This document shows, one piece after another, positions 1 to 8,700 of a stretch of DNA of 64,000 nucleotides. Source of the DNA: a virus; the IMG/VR virus record IMGVR_UViG_3300044705_000115, positions 1 through 64,000 of that record; one strand, written 5' to 3'. Made by a program: the position numbers and the translations under genes. Under the pieces are notes generated by a model that saw only the letters and a program-made list of their open reading frames with translations, was not told where the DNA came from and did not search any database. Positions within the stretch are counted from its first letter, which is position 1, and every line of letters starts with the position of its first letter.

Positions 1-215
1 AGGTAGTTGGCGCAGTTCTCGCCCTGCGCCCCCCAGACCGTCACGTCGAAGTAGTTCGGCTTGTCGATCCATTCGCCCGACTGGCCGTCTTTGCGGCGGC
101 TGTTGACCGCCACCCGCAGCTTGCAGATTGCCGTGCCGCCGCCGGTATGGCGCAGCTCGGGGTCCCGGGTCAGGTTCCCGGTGATGACGACGACGTTTAC
201 GTTCGATGCGGCCAC
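1..215 (-). CDS. ssb: Single-stranded DNA-binding protein (SSB), partial at window edge
   Basis: OB-fold SSB that coats ssDNA during replication and repair. The GTG-initiated frame opens with the typical SSB beta-1 strand (residues VVITGNLTRDPELR), then the TxxGxxIxKxRVAV segment and an xxNYFDVxVWGxxGENCANYL block, as in the SSB family. Only the first 71 codons lie in the window; the acidic C-terminal tail is outside. GGAGG lies 4 bases before the GTG, and the start is preceded by the recurrent CCGACCAAGGAGG leader, so the gene appears to be first in its own operon. Confidence 0.9.
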   Translation of the reverse strand, partial: MAASNVNVVVITGNLTRDPELRHTGGGTAICKLRVAVNSRRKDGQSGEWIDKPNYFDVTVWGAQGENCANY

Positions 216-219
216 CTTG

Positions 220-253
220 CCTCCTTGGTCGGGGCCACAAGCCTACGCGCTGC
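220..253 (-). promoter_or_regulatory. Promoter-leader module for ssb
   Basis: On the minus strand GCAGC, then the -10-like TAGGCT (245-240), 7 bases, then CCGACCAAGGAGG (232-220) just before the GTG of ssb. One of 18 such modules in the window. Confidence 0.7.
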
Positions 254-261
254 AGACCCGC

Positions 262-555
262 TCAGGCGACGAGTTCTGCCGGAAAACGCTCACTCTCCTC
301 GACCACGAAGAGGTTCGTGAGCTGGGCGAGGCCGCGGGGCATCGCCCCCTGGCCCGTGTAGGCGTTCTCCCAGATGTTCTTGCCATCGGCGAGGATGCGT
401 TTCCATTCGTCCCGGGCGACTTTCTCTTCGGGCCAGCGCATCCTTTCCAGCCCGCGCTTCCAGGCGAGCTCGAAGCCGATCCCCTTCGGTCGCTGGCGCT
501 CAAGCGATTCGCGCATCTGCGCCGCAGGAGTGGGGAGTGTCCTGCGGGCGCTCAA
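262..555 (-). CDS. Hypothetical protein (97 aa)
   Basis: Not recognised. Mostly helical and rich in charged residues and tryptophan (residues RWPEEKVARDEWKRILADGK). The TTG start overlaps the upstream stop codon (TTGA), which supports translational coupling to the zinc/DUF6582-like gene before it. Last gene of the short operon downstream of the Ro60 gene. Confidence 0.6.
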   Translation of the reverse strand: MSARRTLPTPAAQMRESLERQRPKGIGFELAWKRGLERMRWPEEKVARDEWKRILADGKNIWENAYTGQGAMPRGLAQLTNLFVVEESERFPAELVA

Positions 556-956
556 TCTTCGCTGCCCTTGCCGATGTTGGGATAGCGCCGATGCACCGCC
601 GCGCGGACAGCCGACTCCTCCGGCTTGCCCGCCGAGCGCGAAAGCGCGTTCCGCGCGTGCGATTCATCGTGGATCGGGTAGGAGCCCGGCCCCGGCGCCT
701 TCTCGGGGAAGACGAAGGCCGACTTGGGCAGCGCCTTGCGTTCTTCCATCTTCAGCTTGGCCTCCTCGAGGGACAGGTCGAGTTCGCTCGCCAGCGCCTC
801 GGCCATCTTCGCCTCGTCCTTGACCGATTCGCCCGAACCGCCCTTCAGCCGCAGCTTCTTGCCGCAGCTCTTGCAGGTCACGGTCATGCCGTGCTTGGAC
901 GACTTCGCCTTCTCGCGGTCGCTCGGGTTGATCGAATGAGGAGGACAGCTAGCCAT
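552..956 (-). CDS. Small zinc-ribbon protein with HDExHARNAL motif (134 aa)
   Basis: N-terminal CKSCGKK half-ribbon (about residue 29), an acidic helical middle, then the block YPIHDESHARNALSRS followed by VRAAVHRRYP. That C-terminal block recurs in actinophage proteins (DUF6582-like), often beside or fused to head proteins; its function is not established. The ATG overlaps the stop of the upstream gene, which chooses this start over an in-frame start 30 bases upstream. Confidence 0.7.
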   Translation of the reverse strand: MASCPPHSINPSDREKAKSSKHGMTVTCKSCGKKLRLKGGSGESVKDEAKMAEALASELDLSLEEAKLKMEERKALPKSAFVFPEKAPGPGSYPIHDESHARNALSRSAGKPEESAVRAAVHRRYPNIGKGSED

Positions 957-1173
957 TGGTGGCTCCTTCGAGTTGGAGGCGGGCATCGCCTCGATAGGTG
1001 CGCACCAGGCCCAGCAGGTCGTTCAACTCGTCGGAGGGCGAACCCTCCATTTCTCCCCTTACCTCTGCTTCGAGGCCCGAGAGCGCCTGGTCGCGCAGCG
1101 CAGGGTCGGCCTGGGTCTTCGCTGCTTCAATCCGCCGGCGGAGGTCAGCAGCAGGATCGGAGAACTCGGCCAC
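949..1173 (-). CDS. Hypothetical protein (74 aa)
   Basis: Short acidic helical protein with GTG start, overlapping the next gene by 8 bases. No family recognised. Sits in the operon Ro60, 59-aa protein, this gene, zinc protein, 97-aa protein. Confidence 0.6.
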   Translation of the reverse strand: MAEFSDPAADLRRRIEAAKTQADPALRDQALSGLEAEVRGEMEGSPSDELNDLLGLVRTYRGDARLQLEGATNG

Positions 1174-1206
1174 GAGCGGGAAGTTAGACGCCGCTGCGGA
1201 TGACGC

Positions 1207-1386
1207 TCAGTCGGTCAGCGAGTCGTCGTTGTAAATCGCGCGGGTTGCGGACCAGACCTGCTCTGCGCCCTGGTCGCCGAATAGCTCCTCAGCGACCCCC
1301 TTGGCGTTGTCCCAGCGCTGCTTCTCCTCGGCCGTGCTGACGAAGGGCGGATACTCCTGAATCACTTCTGCCTCTTCGTCAGCCAC
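1207..1386 (-). CDS. Small ChaB-like protein (59 aa)
   Basis: GTG-initiated frame of 59 codons. Residues TAEEKQRWDNAKGVAEELFG and VWSATRAIYND have the helix spacing of the ChaB-like fold common among phage small proteins. The match is by eye and weak. It lies between the Ro60 gene and the 74-aa gene on the same strand. Confidence 0.55.
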   Translation of the reverse strand: MADEEAEVIQEYPPFVSTAEEKQRWDNAKGVAEELFGDQGAEQVWSATRAIYNDDSLTD

Positions 1387-1404
1387 GAGCCGAGAATACC
1401 GCCG

Positions 1405-3111
1405 TTAGACCTCGCCCCGGATGAAAGCCGACATCGCGGCCGGAGCGCTGGTGTCGAAGCCGACGACATCCATGCTTCCGCTGTCGTTCGGATCGGCGAT
1501 GCTGAAATCGGTCGCGGTCATGCCGCAAACGATCAGCTTGGCGTCGATGCCCGATTTCTCGCGGTACTCGCGGAGCGCCTGCATGGGATGGATGTCGCCC
1601 GCCCACGTTTCGTTGTCGGTGTAGACGCAGAAGGCATCGACCTCGCGTTCCTCCTGCATCGCGTAGATCATCGGCAGGGCGCAGTCGGTCATGCCAACGT
1701 GACTGAGCCGGTCGAACTCGGCAGCGACATCGTTCAGCCGCATCGACGGCGTGACCGCCATCGGCGTGAAGCCCCGCTCATCCCGGTAGCCGCTGAAGTT
1801 GCCGTGACCCTGGCCAACCCCCAGCGAGTGCTTGATCCCACCGGGGATTTCGGAGCCAGCGAAGGCTACGGTCTCGTAGCGCGACTCCGAGCGAGCGGTG
1901 ACCATCGCCATGACCGCAGCGGCTTCCAGAGGAAGCAGGCCACCGAGTCCGTAGCGACCCCCAGCGTGGCGCATCGAGTTCGAGACATCGACAGCCAACA
2001 GGAACCGCTTGCCGGTCGGCTCGATGTTCTCGAAGGCCGAGTAGAAGGCGGCGTTCAGCGCATCGACGATCTGCGCCACCGGACTCCAGGTGTTGCCGCC
2101 CCGGTCGCCGTGGCCACTCTTGTACGTCATCAGCGCTGAGAGGACGGTCAGCGGGTGGACGCGAGCGCGACGGATGCGCTCACTGTCGCCGAGCTGGGCG
2201 ATCACCTTCTGGGTCGCCTCCCCGAAGGGGTCGAGCAGTCCCGAGCGCGTCATGTTGCCGAGGTTGCGGATCAACGCCGTCATCGGCATGTCCTCAAGCA
2301 GCGCCTCCTGAACCACCGGATCGGTCAGATGCTCGGAGCGGATCGCCTCACGGGGCAGCTTGTAGTCGCGGATCAGGTTCGCCGAGTTGCGCGGCGACTC
2401 CGCAACCTGGGCCATCCTGAAGCCCTCGATGACGCGCAGCACATGCGAGGGCGCGTCCAAGTCTCCGATGGGCACCGGCTTCTTGGTCGCGTTGCCGGTC
2501 ACGAACTCGAACAGTTCGGCGTGAGCGATCGACGGTGCCTTCGGATGGGCCAGCCGCAGGATGTCGCGGTGAGACCAGCCGTCGCGCTGGCGATACTTGA
2601 TGAGCTGGTAGGCCAGCTTCTCTGCGGGCCGGCCCGTGTACCAAGCGGCGACGCCGTGCCGCGCGGCCGGACCCCAGCCGCGGAACTGCTCCATGAAAGC
2701 CACGAAGTGCAGGATGTGGGTGCCGGTGCGGGCGACGCGCGGCAGGGCCTTGAAGGCGGCGCGGCGCGTCCCCTCGTCCTTGAAGGAGCAGGCCATTGCG
2801 AGGCAGAACAGCGCCGTGTCGTTGTCGCGGGCGAGGCCACGGTCGCTGACCTCGGCGATCAGCTCGACCGTGCGCTCGCCGTCCTCTGCGAGGCAGGCAT
2901 CGAGCGCCGCGACATTGCCCTTGACCATCTCGCGCTGCCCGACGTAGTAGGAGCCGCCTTCGGCGCCTAGGATCAGGAACCGGCGCAGGCGCGTCCAGAT
3001 GTCAACCTCCCAGGCGAAGCCGCCAGCGTTATTGGCGACCTGGCTCGAACCGGGGATCGGCTCGGACTGGGGGGTCTTGCGCGTCGAGTGATCGCGCAGG
3101 TAGTTGCTCAT
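1405..3111 (-). CDS. Ro60/TROVE-domain RNA-binding protein
   Basis: Bacterial-type Ro60 (Rsr), a ring-shaped RNA-binding protein that binds Y RNAs and misfolded RNA. 568 residues. The N-terminal HEAT-repeat TROVE region (about 20-350) carries FAWEVDIWTRLRRFLILG and the SYYVGQRE block. The C-terminal von Willebrand A-like domain has MIDAS residues DVSNSM (about 375-380), T at about 475 (GMTDCALP) and D at about 499 (YTDNETWAG). The linker PTGKRFLLAVDVS matches the family. The start ATG has GGAAGGAG upstream; a perfect 7-bp hairpin precedes it. A tRNA-like Y RNA lies immediately upstream on the same strand, which strongly supports the assignment. No PNPase gene is in the window. Confidence 0.95.
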   Translation of the reverse strand: MSNYLRDHSTRKTPQSEPIPGSSQVANNAGGFAWEVDIWTRLRRFLILGAEGGSYYVGQREMVKGNVAALDACLAEDGERTVELIAEVSDRGLARDNDTALFCLAMACSFKDEGTRRAAFKALPRVARTGTHILHFVAFMEQFRGWGPAARHGVAAWYTGRPAEKLAYQLIKYRQRDGWSHRDILRLAHPKAPSIAHAELFEFVTGNATKKPVPIGDLDAPSHVLRVIEGFRMAQVAESPRNSANLIRDYKLPREAIRSEHLTDPVVQEALLEDMPMTALIRNLGNMTRSGLLDPFGEATQKVIAQLGDSERIRRARVHPLTVLSALMTYKSGHGDRGGNTWSPVAQIVDALNAAFYSAFENIEPTGKRFLLAVDVSNSMRHAGGRYGLGGLLPLEAAAVMAMVTARSESRYETVAFAGSEIPGGIKHSLGVGQGHGNFSGYRDERGFTPMAVTPSMRLNDVAAEFDRLSHVGMTDCALPMIYAMQEEREVDAFCVYTDNETWAGDIHPMQALREYREKSGIDAKLIVCGMTATDFSIADPNDSGSMDVVGFDTSAPAAMSAFIRGEV

Positions 3112-3125
3112 CTGGGGCGCTCCTT

Positions 3126-3148
3126 CCGGGTCAGAGTGGAAGACCCGG
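3126..3148 (-). promoter_or_regulatory. Leader hairpin of the Ro60 mRNA
   Basis: CCGGGTC and GACCCGG form a perfect 7-bp stem with a 9-base loop directly before the GGAAGGAG ribosome site of the Ro60 gene. It could modulate translation; no evidence beyond position. Confidence 0.5.
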
Positions 3149-3223
3149 CGAGCGGGTGATGCAGACGGGGGTGATTTTCTCCAATGAAAAGGTAACCCGC
3201 CTGCTTCGGCCCGCCGGGCCAAA

Positions 3224-3380
3224 GCTATGTCGCGCTGAGCGGGATGTGCGCATCGACGTTTAGCGCTCTACCAACTGAGCTACCGCTGCCTTTCGGCGGC
3301 GGACAGGACTCGAACCTGCGACCTCTCTCTTAGCGTGAGATAACCGATCCGCTTCGGCTCAGCGCGTGCGCGAGCATAGC
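3224..3380 (-). ncRNA. Y RNA with tRNA-like module (YrlA type)
   Basis: About 157 nt, read on the minus strand from 3380. 5' half: outer stem GCTATG, Y stem GCGCTGAGC, bulge CGAAGC, GGAT, then a small 7-base-loop hairpin resembling an anticodon arm (3326-3340), a T-arm with loop TTCGAGT (3303-3319), an acceptor-like stem closed by a GAAA tetraloop (3283-3302), a D-arm GCTC..GAGC (3265-3280), then the 3' strand ATCC, GCTCAGCGC, CATAGC. The tRNA parts are therefore in circularly permuted order and the Y stem replaces the join between D and anticodon arms. This is the known YrlA layout, and it sits next to a Ro60 gene. Ends are inferred from the base pairing. Confidence 0.85.
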
Positions 3381-3499
3381 GAACTCGGAGCGGGTTGGTG
3401 CCTGCGGGGTTCGTTGTCAAGGCGATAACCCGCAAACTCCGGCTCCGAGTCCACTTCTGACCCGGCTGCTCCTCCCAAAGGAGCGCCGAGCGCCGCAGT

Positions 3500-3886
3500 C
3501 TACTCGTCCAGCGTGCTTTCGAGATTCGGCTCGTGCCGTCGACGACGCCTCCTGCCCCAGCGGATCGGCTGCAGTTGCAGCATCGCGCTCCAGACCCTCA
3601 TGTAGGTGTCGGCCCGCTTCTTGCCCTGCCGCCGTTTGACCGCGTCCTTGAAGTTGTCGTAGTCGATTTCGTCGCCGATCTCCAGCATCGTCGCCAGCCA
3701 TTCCCGTCGCGGCACGACAGCCCGATAGCGGTAGTCGGCGTTCTTGGTCTCGAGGATCTTCATGGTCGGCATGTGCTGGATCAAAGCCTCAAGGTCTTTC
3801 CGAACCCTCGCCCGCACCAGCACGTAGTCGCTGTCTTCTCGATGCTCGACCACGCTGTAGAAACCCTTGGTCGTAAAGAGCCACAT
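3500..3886 (-). CDS. Conserved hypothetical protein (128 aa)
   Basis: Begins MWLFTTKGFYSVVEHREDSD, continues with LVRARVRKDLEAL and ADYRYRAVVPR, and ends in a basic tail. The N-terminal block recurs in actinobacterial and actinophage proteins of unknown function; I know no assigned role. The ATG overlaps the upstream stop (TGATG). Confidence 0.7.
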   Translation of the reverse strand: MWLFTTKGFYSVVEHREDSDYVLVRARVRKDLEALIQHMPTMKILETKNADYRYRAVVPRREWLATMLEIGDEIDYDNFKDAVKRRQGKKRADTYMRVWSAMLQLQPIRWGRRRRRRHEPNLESTLDE

Positions 3887-4428
3887 CACGCCTCACCCCC
3901 TTGCCGCTCGAACTCTTCGCGGCGCTTTTTCTCCTGCTTCGCCATGACCGCCCTGCCGTAGCGCAGGGCGACCTCGCTCAGCCTGTCTTTTGCCTTTCGG
4001 TCCCGCGCGACTATCGCACTGCGCTCTGGGCCGGGATGTCCCTCGAACAGGCTGATCGTCAGGTGCGCTTCAGCGATTTCCTGCTCTCTGATTGCGGCCG
4101 AAAGTTCTTCGATCAGCTCGACCGTCGCGCCGGGCCGATGCACGTTCATCAGCCCCTCTACGCGCACCCCTTTGACCATCCGCTCGAGCGCCTGGATGCC
4201 GCGCTCGGAGAGGTTGTCTTGGAAGGTGCCGCCCTCGTAGAGGTCGGGCAAGTGATTCAGCAGGTTCCAGAGCCTCGCGCCGTTCTCGGGATCGCCTGCC
4301 CAAGAATCGGGGTTGTCTGGATGCTTACCGGCAAGCGCTAGGGCTTCGCGTAGCTCGACCACATCGCCTTCGGAGAGCGCCACCAGATGCTTCGGCTCCA
4401 AGTTCGTCGGCTGGAATCCCATGCCCAT
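3886..4428 (-). CDS. Hypothetical protein (180 aa)
   Basis: Helical, acidic first half and basic C-terminus (KQEKKRREEFERQGG). No family recognised. Start is uncertain: ATG at 4428, or a GTG at 4437 that overlaps the upstream DUF3846 stop. Part of the operon that begins at 5322. Confidence 0.6.
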   Translation of the reverse strand: MGMGFQPTNLEPKHLVALSEGDVVELREALALAGKHPDNPDSWAGDPENGARLWNLLNHLPDLYEGGTFQDNLSERGIQALERMVKGVRVEGLMNVHRPGATVELIEELSAAIREQEIAEAHLTISLFEGHPGPERSAIVARDRKAKDRLSEVALRYGRAVMAKQEKKRREEFERQGGEA

Positions 4429-4430
4429 GA

Positions 4431-4805
4431 TCAGCACCCCATCCCGTCGCTCTTGGACATGTCCCCAGCCTCCGGCCCGACCAGCGTGTCGATCAGATCG
4501 TCGGGGATCGACATGGTTTGGCCCAGCGCCGCATCGAAGCCGCAGACGACGAGCGGCCCGTGGATCGCGTCCCCCCGCATCAGCACAGGGGCGAGCAAGG
4601 CAGTCGCTTTCTCGTTCGGCCCGTAGAGGAACTTGCTTTCGTCGTGGATGTAGCAGGTCGCGTCGGAGCGGTCGGGGAATGGAAGCGCGTCGATCAGGCC
4701 GCCGACGAGTCCTTGAAGACCCTCCAAAGCGCTCCCCCTCTCGTCGTCGCGGGGGATGCTGATGACCTTCGCCGCGCCCTCCTCCGGGATAAGCACGACC
4801 CTCAT
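4431..4805 (-). CDS. DUF3846 family protein (124 aa)
   Basis: Matches DUF3846 by pattern: starts RVVLIPEEG, then LQGLVGGLIDAL, a YIHDESKFLYGPNEKAT block and a late IHGPLVVCGFD strand. The family is frequent in phages and actinobacterial mobile DNA; function unknown. Overlaps its upstream neighbour by 4 bases. Confidence 0.8.
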   Translation of the reverse strand: MRVVLIPEEGAAKVISIPRDDERGSALEGLQGLVGGLIDALPFPDRSDATCYIHDESKFLYGPNEKATALLAPVLMRGDAIHGPLVVCGFDAALGQTMSIPDDLIDTLVGPEAGDMSKSDGMGC

Positions 4806-5101
4806 GGCTTTTCTCCCTCGCTGTAGCTGATGGTCGGTGGCTCTTCGTCTTCTTCGCGCTTTCGGTTCTGCTTCTCCACAAGCTCGGCGAGCCTGCGCCT
4901 AATTCTCCGCTGGCGCTTGAAGCTGTCGTAGACGAAGAAGAGGATCAGGAGGAACCCGATGGCCGCGATGAGGCGGCCGAAGCCGTTGGCGTCGGTGTTG
5001 CTCGTGAGACTTCTGCCGGTCAGGGCGGTGTAGGCGAAGCTGACCTCAAGGAGCGCGACGCCCAGCAGCGCAACGACCACCCACCACGGAAACTTGCGCA
5101 T
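4802..5101 (-). CDS. Small membrane protein, two TM segments (99 aa)
   Basis: Two hydrophobic helices (about 6-27 and 43-60) separated by a short polar loop, then a strongly basic, likely cytoplasmic tail. No family recognised. The ATG overlaps the upstream stop (TGATG). Confidence 0.65.
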   Translation of the reverse strand: MRKFPWWVVVALLGVALLEVSFAYTALTGRSLTSNTDANGFGRLIAAIGFLLILFFVYDSFKRQRRIRRRLAELVEKQNRKREEDEEPPTISYSEGEKP

Positions 5102-5322
5102 CAATTCATCTCCAATCTGAATTCGGCGAGCTTCATGGAATGGCCGACCGCTTGGGCCGGAACCGGGATCTCCTCGCCCTCAGCAACGACATGGATCTCG
5201 GCGGTGATCTCCAAGCCGAGGGCTACCTTGATCCGGTTCGGCGCCGTCGTGGACTCACGCATGGCGACTCCGATCAGGGCCGGCCCCTTGCTGTCGAAGA
5301 TGAAGGCTGACATGCGGTCCAT
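5101..5322 (-). CDS. Hypothetical protein (73 aa), first gene of operon
   Basis: Beta-rich 73-aa protein. The ATG is 7 bases after the AGGAGG of a promoter-leader module, which fixes the start. Heads the group 5101-3500 (membrane protein, DUF3846, two unknowns). Confidence 0.65.
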   Translation of the reverse strand: MDRMSAFIFDSKGPALIGVAMRESTTAPNRIKVALGLEITAEIHVVAEGEEIPVPAQAVGHSMKLAEFRLEMN

Positions 5323-5329
5323 TTAGGTA

Positions 5330-5360
5330 CCTCCTTGGTCGGGTGCCAACAAAGTTAGCA
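5330..5360 (-). promoter_or_regulatory. Promoter-leader module, TAACTT class
   Basis: Minus strand: GTGC, TAACTT (5357-5352), TGTTGGCAC, CCGACCAAGGAGG (5342-5330). Same extended sequence as the module at 42441. It overlaps the stop codon of the mIHF-like gene. Confidence 0.75.
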
Positions 5361-5633
5361 CAGATAATCGCGGTGTGCAGCACCCCAAAGTGCCTTGCGA
5401 TTAGACCTTGCGAGAACCCTCACAAGCTCTCGCCGGCGCTCGCGCGTCATGTGCCCAAGTAGCCGATGCTCGGGTTCCCCAAGCCGCTTCATAGCGGCCT
5501 TTGCCTTGGTCTCGCCGAAGAAGGGCGCCCACTGGATTACGTCGAAAACGCGGGCGTTGGCGGCACAGTCGGGGCAGATTTCGAGGACATCGTCGAGCCG
5601 GATGTCGCGCCTGTGCAGAGATTCTTTGAGCAT
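5355..5633 (-). CDS. Actinobacterial-type integration host factor-like protein (mIHF/S13-like)
   Basis: The C-terminal half (VFDVIQWAPFFGETKAKAAM, LGEPEHRLLGHMTRERRRELVRVL) has the helix-hairpin-helix/S13-like pattern of actinobacterial IHF, a nucleoid DNA-bending protein. Sequence resembling the family N-terminus (ANRVRVERRMLKESLHRRD) continues upstream of the first ATG, up to a CTG at 5693 that may be the true start. No clear ribosome site precedes either. Position between a giant virion protein gene and an early-type operon. Confidence 0.65.
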   Translation of the reverse strand: MLKESLHRRDIRLDDVLEICPDCAANARVFDVIQWAPFFGETKAKAAMKRLGEPEHRLLGHMTRERRRELVRVLARSNRKALWGAAHRDYLC

Positions 5634-5703
5634 CCGGCGTTCGACGCGAACCCGGTTGGCGATCGAGAGGTTGTGGAGCCGCTGGTCGGACAGACAAAAA
5701 AGC

Positions 5704-8700
5704 CTATCCGTCGATGCGTTTGACCCTCGTCTTGGCGTCGATCAGGCCGAGGCTGCCCGACTTGAACCCGACCAGCGTTTTGCCCTCAGGCCCAGGCCCG
5801 ACGACGGAGGCGATGGTGCCGTCTTTGTCGGTGATGACGGCGCCGGGCTCGAGTTCTTCGAGCCGGTAGTGCATGTACTTCCCTTTCGACCCCCACTTCG
5901 ATGTGTAGCCGTTGAGCTCGGAGGTCGGCACATCGTCCATCGCCTGACCAGCTTCCGCCAGCACCTTTTCGACATCGGGCGACCACTGCGACTGCAGCGC
6001 CGCCGTGGGGTCGAGCTTCTGCGTGTCTTTCAGAACCAGCGTCGATGGCAACTGGTTGAGGCTGCCCCCCTCGTCCTTGATGATCGTGTTGCCATCGACC
6101 GTGTGGGCAACGACCTCGTTGGCACCGTTCGTCGTCGTGTACTTCTCCCCCGGCTTCAGGTCGCTGACGACGAACTCGCCGGGCATTGGTTTCACGCCCG
6201 CTGCGGGTTTCGCCGGAGCCAGCGGCCAGTCGCTCGTCGTGGCGCCGGGTGGCGCTTTGTGGAAGTTGCCCTGGGCGTCCTGAAGAACCACGCCATCGAG
6301 CGATTTGGCGATGACGGTGTAGTCCTTCAAGTCGTTACCGAAGAACGTTTCGCCCTCGTGGATGCTTTCGATGTTCTCGCTGGCGAGCGCCTTCTTCAAC
6401 TCGTCATCGCCCTTCGCTGTCAGCTTCACCTTGTCGGGGATGAGCTCCGCTTTGACCGAGAACTTGGCGCCGTCGGGATCGGTCATCTCGACCACTGCGT
6501 CTTCGGGGTGCTTGCCTTTGGACGCACCGACCGTGTAGGCGTAGCCAGCGATGGTGACCTTCGTGCCGACCGGCAGTTTCCCGATCGGCGTCTCGTCGCT
6601 GTTCGGCAGCAGACCCTTGGCGGCATCTGCCTGGCCAGGGTCCGTACCCGGCCCCGGCAGCGGCCCGGTGGCGTCGTTGAAGTCGGCGGTTACGGCGCGG
6701 CCACGCAGCTTCGGGTCGGCGCTGTAGAGGAGCTGGCCGTCGGTGACGATGACATCGCCGTCGTTGGCCTTGACCTTCCACAGCTTGCCTTCTTTGCCGC
6801 GGAAGATCGTTCCCACCGGCATGTCGCCGATCTTGTCGTGGGTGTACTTGCCGCCGCTGCCGTGCTTGGAGATATACGCCTCGAAGCCACCCTCCTCGAC
6901 ATGGGAGGGCATCCCCGAACTGCTCGGCGCTGGCGACTCGGCGTGGATCGCCGGGTTCTTGCCGATGAAGGTGATCGGCTTGTCGGGGTAGCTCCAAGCC
7001 GTTTCGGAGGCGGAGAGGTGGCCGGACGGCTGCACCATCGCCACCGTCAGGTTGTCCTCCGGGCCTCCCTTGGCCTGGACTTTGAAAAGCTCCCCGCCGT
7101 CCTTGAAGTAGTCGCCCACCTCCAGGTTGCTGAGGGTCGTCGAGTCCTCGGGTTTGAGCTGGTCGTGGGGGATCGCTTTCTCGCCGAGTTCGTTCTTCGC
7201 CCACAGCTCCGTGACCTTCGCATCGTCGGGGTAAGCCGTGACATCGCCGCTGGCCAGGTTCTTGACCGGCTTCTTGCCCGGCTCAGTCGATGCATTGGGA
7301 TCGCCGAAGACGGCTTCGTAGACATTCCCGGTCCAGTCCACGAACTTGTCCCCGTGTTCGAGGTCGGCAACCTGAAGCTCGGCGCCGGGAACGTAGTCGT
7401 CAGCGCTGAACGGCGCGTCCGCTGACTTCGGCGTGTTCTTGGGCTCGTCAGGCGCCGGAGAGGCTTCGGCATCGAGCAGACGGCGCACCACCTTGGACTT
7501 GGTCGAGACCCCCGCCTCGCCCGTGTCGAGGTTCTTCCACAGCACTTTGTTGCCCTCGGTGCCGGTGACCAGATAGGGGCGCTGAGACTGGCCGCGGCCC
7601 CCGTGGAAGAGGTCGCCGACAGCGAGATCGCCGACCTTGATTTTTGAGCCGATCTTGTGCGCCTGCGGGTCGTAGAGATCAGCGAGAGCTTCGTCGTCGG
7701 GCGAGATCGCCACGACTTTGCCGCCGGACGGTTTCGCCTTGATCGTCCCATCCTTCAAGACCTTCGTGATCGTGTGCTTCTTGCCCTGATAGGGCAGCGT
7801 CATCCCTTTCTGCGGGGTGAGCTGCGGCGCAGCGACATCCTCTTCGTCGGGGACGTAGCCCTCCTTGGCGACGAGAGTCGGCGTCTTGTAGTCGGTGTTG
7901 ATCGTCCCGACTTTCCCCGTCATCAGGTCGAGAATCTGCGTCTTCGCGCCGTTGATCTGGGCTTTGACTTCGTAGGGGTTGCCGTTGACCTTGAATTTCT
8001 CCCCCTCGGCCATCTGGCCGGTGAACTTCTCGCCCGTGCCGTTCACCCAGGCGTTGGGGTCGAACAGCTCCGACTCGGCCTGCAGCTTGTGCGGGTCGGG
8101 CAGGTCGTAATGCTCGCTCAGCTTGAAGTACTGGTTCTGGCCGCCGCCCTCGAAGTTGTAGCTCTCCCCAGTGAACTTGCCGTTCTCGATCTTCACGTAG
8201 CGCAGGCCGAATCCGGTGTCGTCGCCGGGGTCCTCAACGATCAGGTAGAGCGTGCCTTTCAGCCCCATCATGTAGTCGCCGGGCTTCAGTTCCGACTCCT
8301 TGGCGACGGTCGCTTTCGGCGTGCCGTCGGCGTTCTTGAATGCCCACGGCCCCGACTTGTCGAGCTCTGCCGGAGTCCACGGCTTGCTCTGCTGCGATGG
8401 CAGCTTGTCGGCGAAGCGAGCCGAGAACTCGGCGGCCTCCGCCGGCGGGTCGATCCAGAGCTTCTGCGCCTGGCCCTGCATCTGAACATCGGGCGGCGCT
8501 GGCGGGGTCGGCAGCATCTCGCCGTTCTCGATCGCGTCGCGGAAGCGTTCGATGGTGGCGCCGCCGGAGGGCGCTTTGGTGACGCCCATCAGCCACTTTT
8601 TCTGGTTCTCGGTGATGTCGTAGAGCGAGAAGTACATCGACCGCTTGTCGATCTTGATCTGCTCCGCGACGCTGATCTCCAGCTCGCCGACGAAGTGCGT

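Noticed and set aside
3224-3380. Two separate broken tRNA genes at the Y RNA locus
   Set aside because: The acceptor halves pair across a GAAA tetraloop and the outer stems close the whole unit, and a Ro60 gene is adjacent; a permuted tRNA-like Y RNA explains all of it.
3385-3420. Perfect TTGACA (-35) upstream of the Y RNA as a promoter
   Set aside because: At 17-18 bases spacing the -10 would be CAACCC/AACCCG, which is poor. Kept only as a weak possibility.
5395-7425. Long open frames on the plus strand opposite the giant gene (also at 7657-9105 and 59261-60385)
   Set aside because: They are shadows of GC-rich coding on the minus strand, Arg/Val-rich and without ribosome sites or family motifs.
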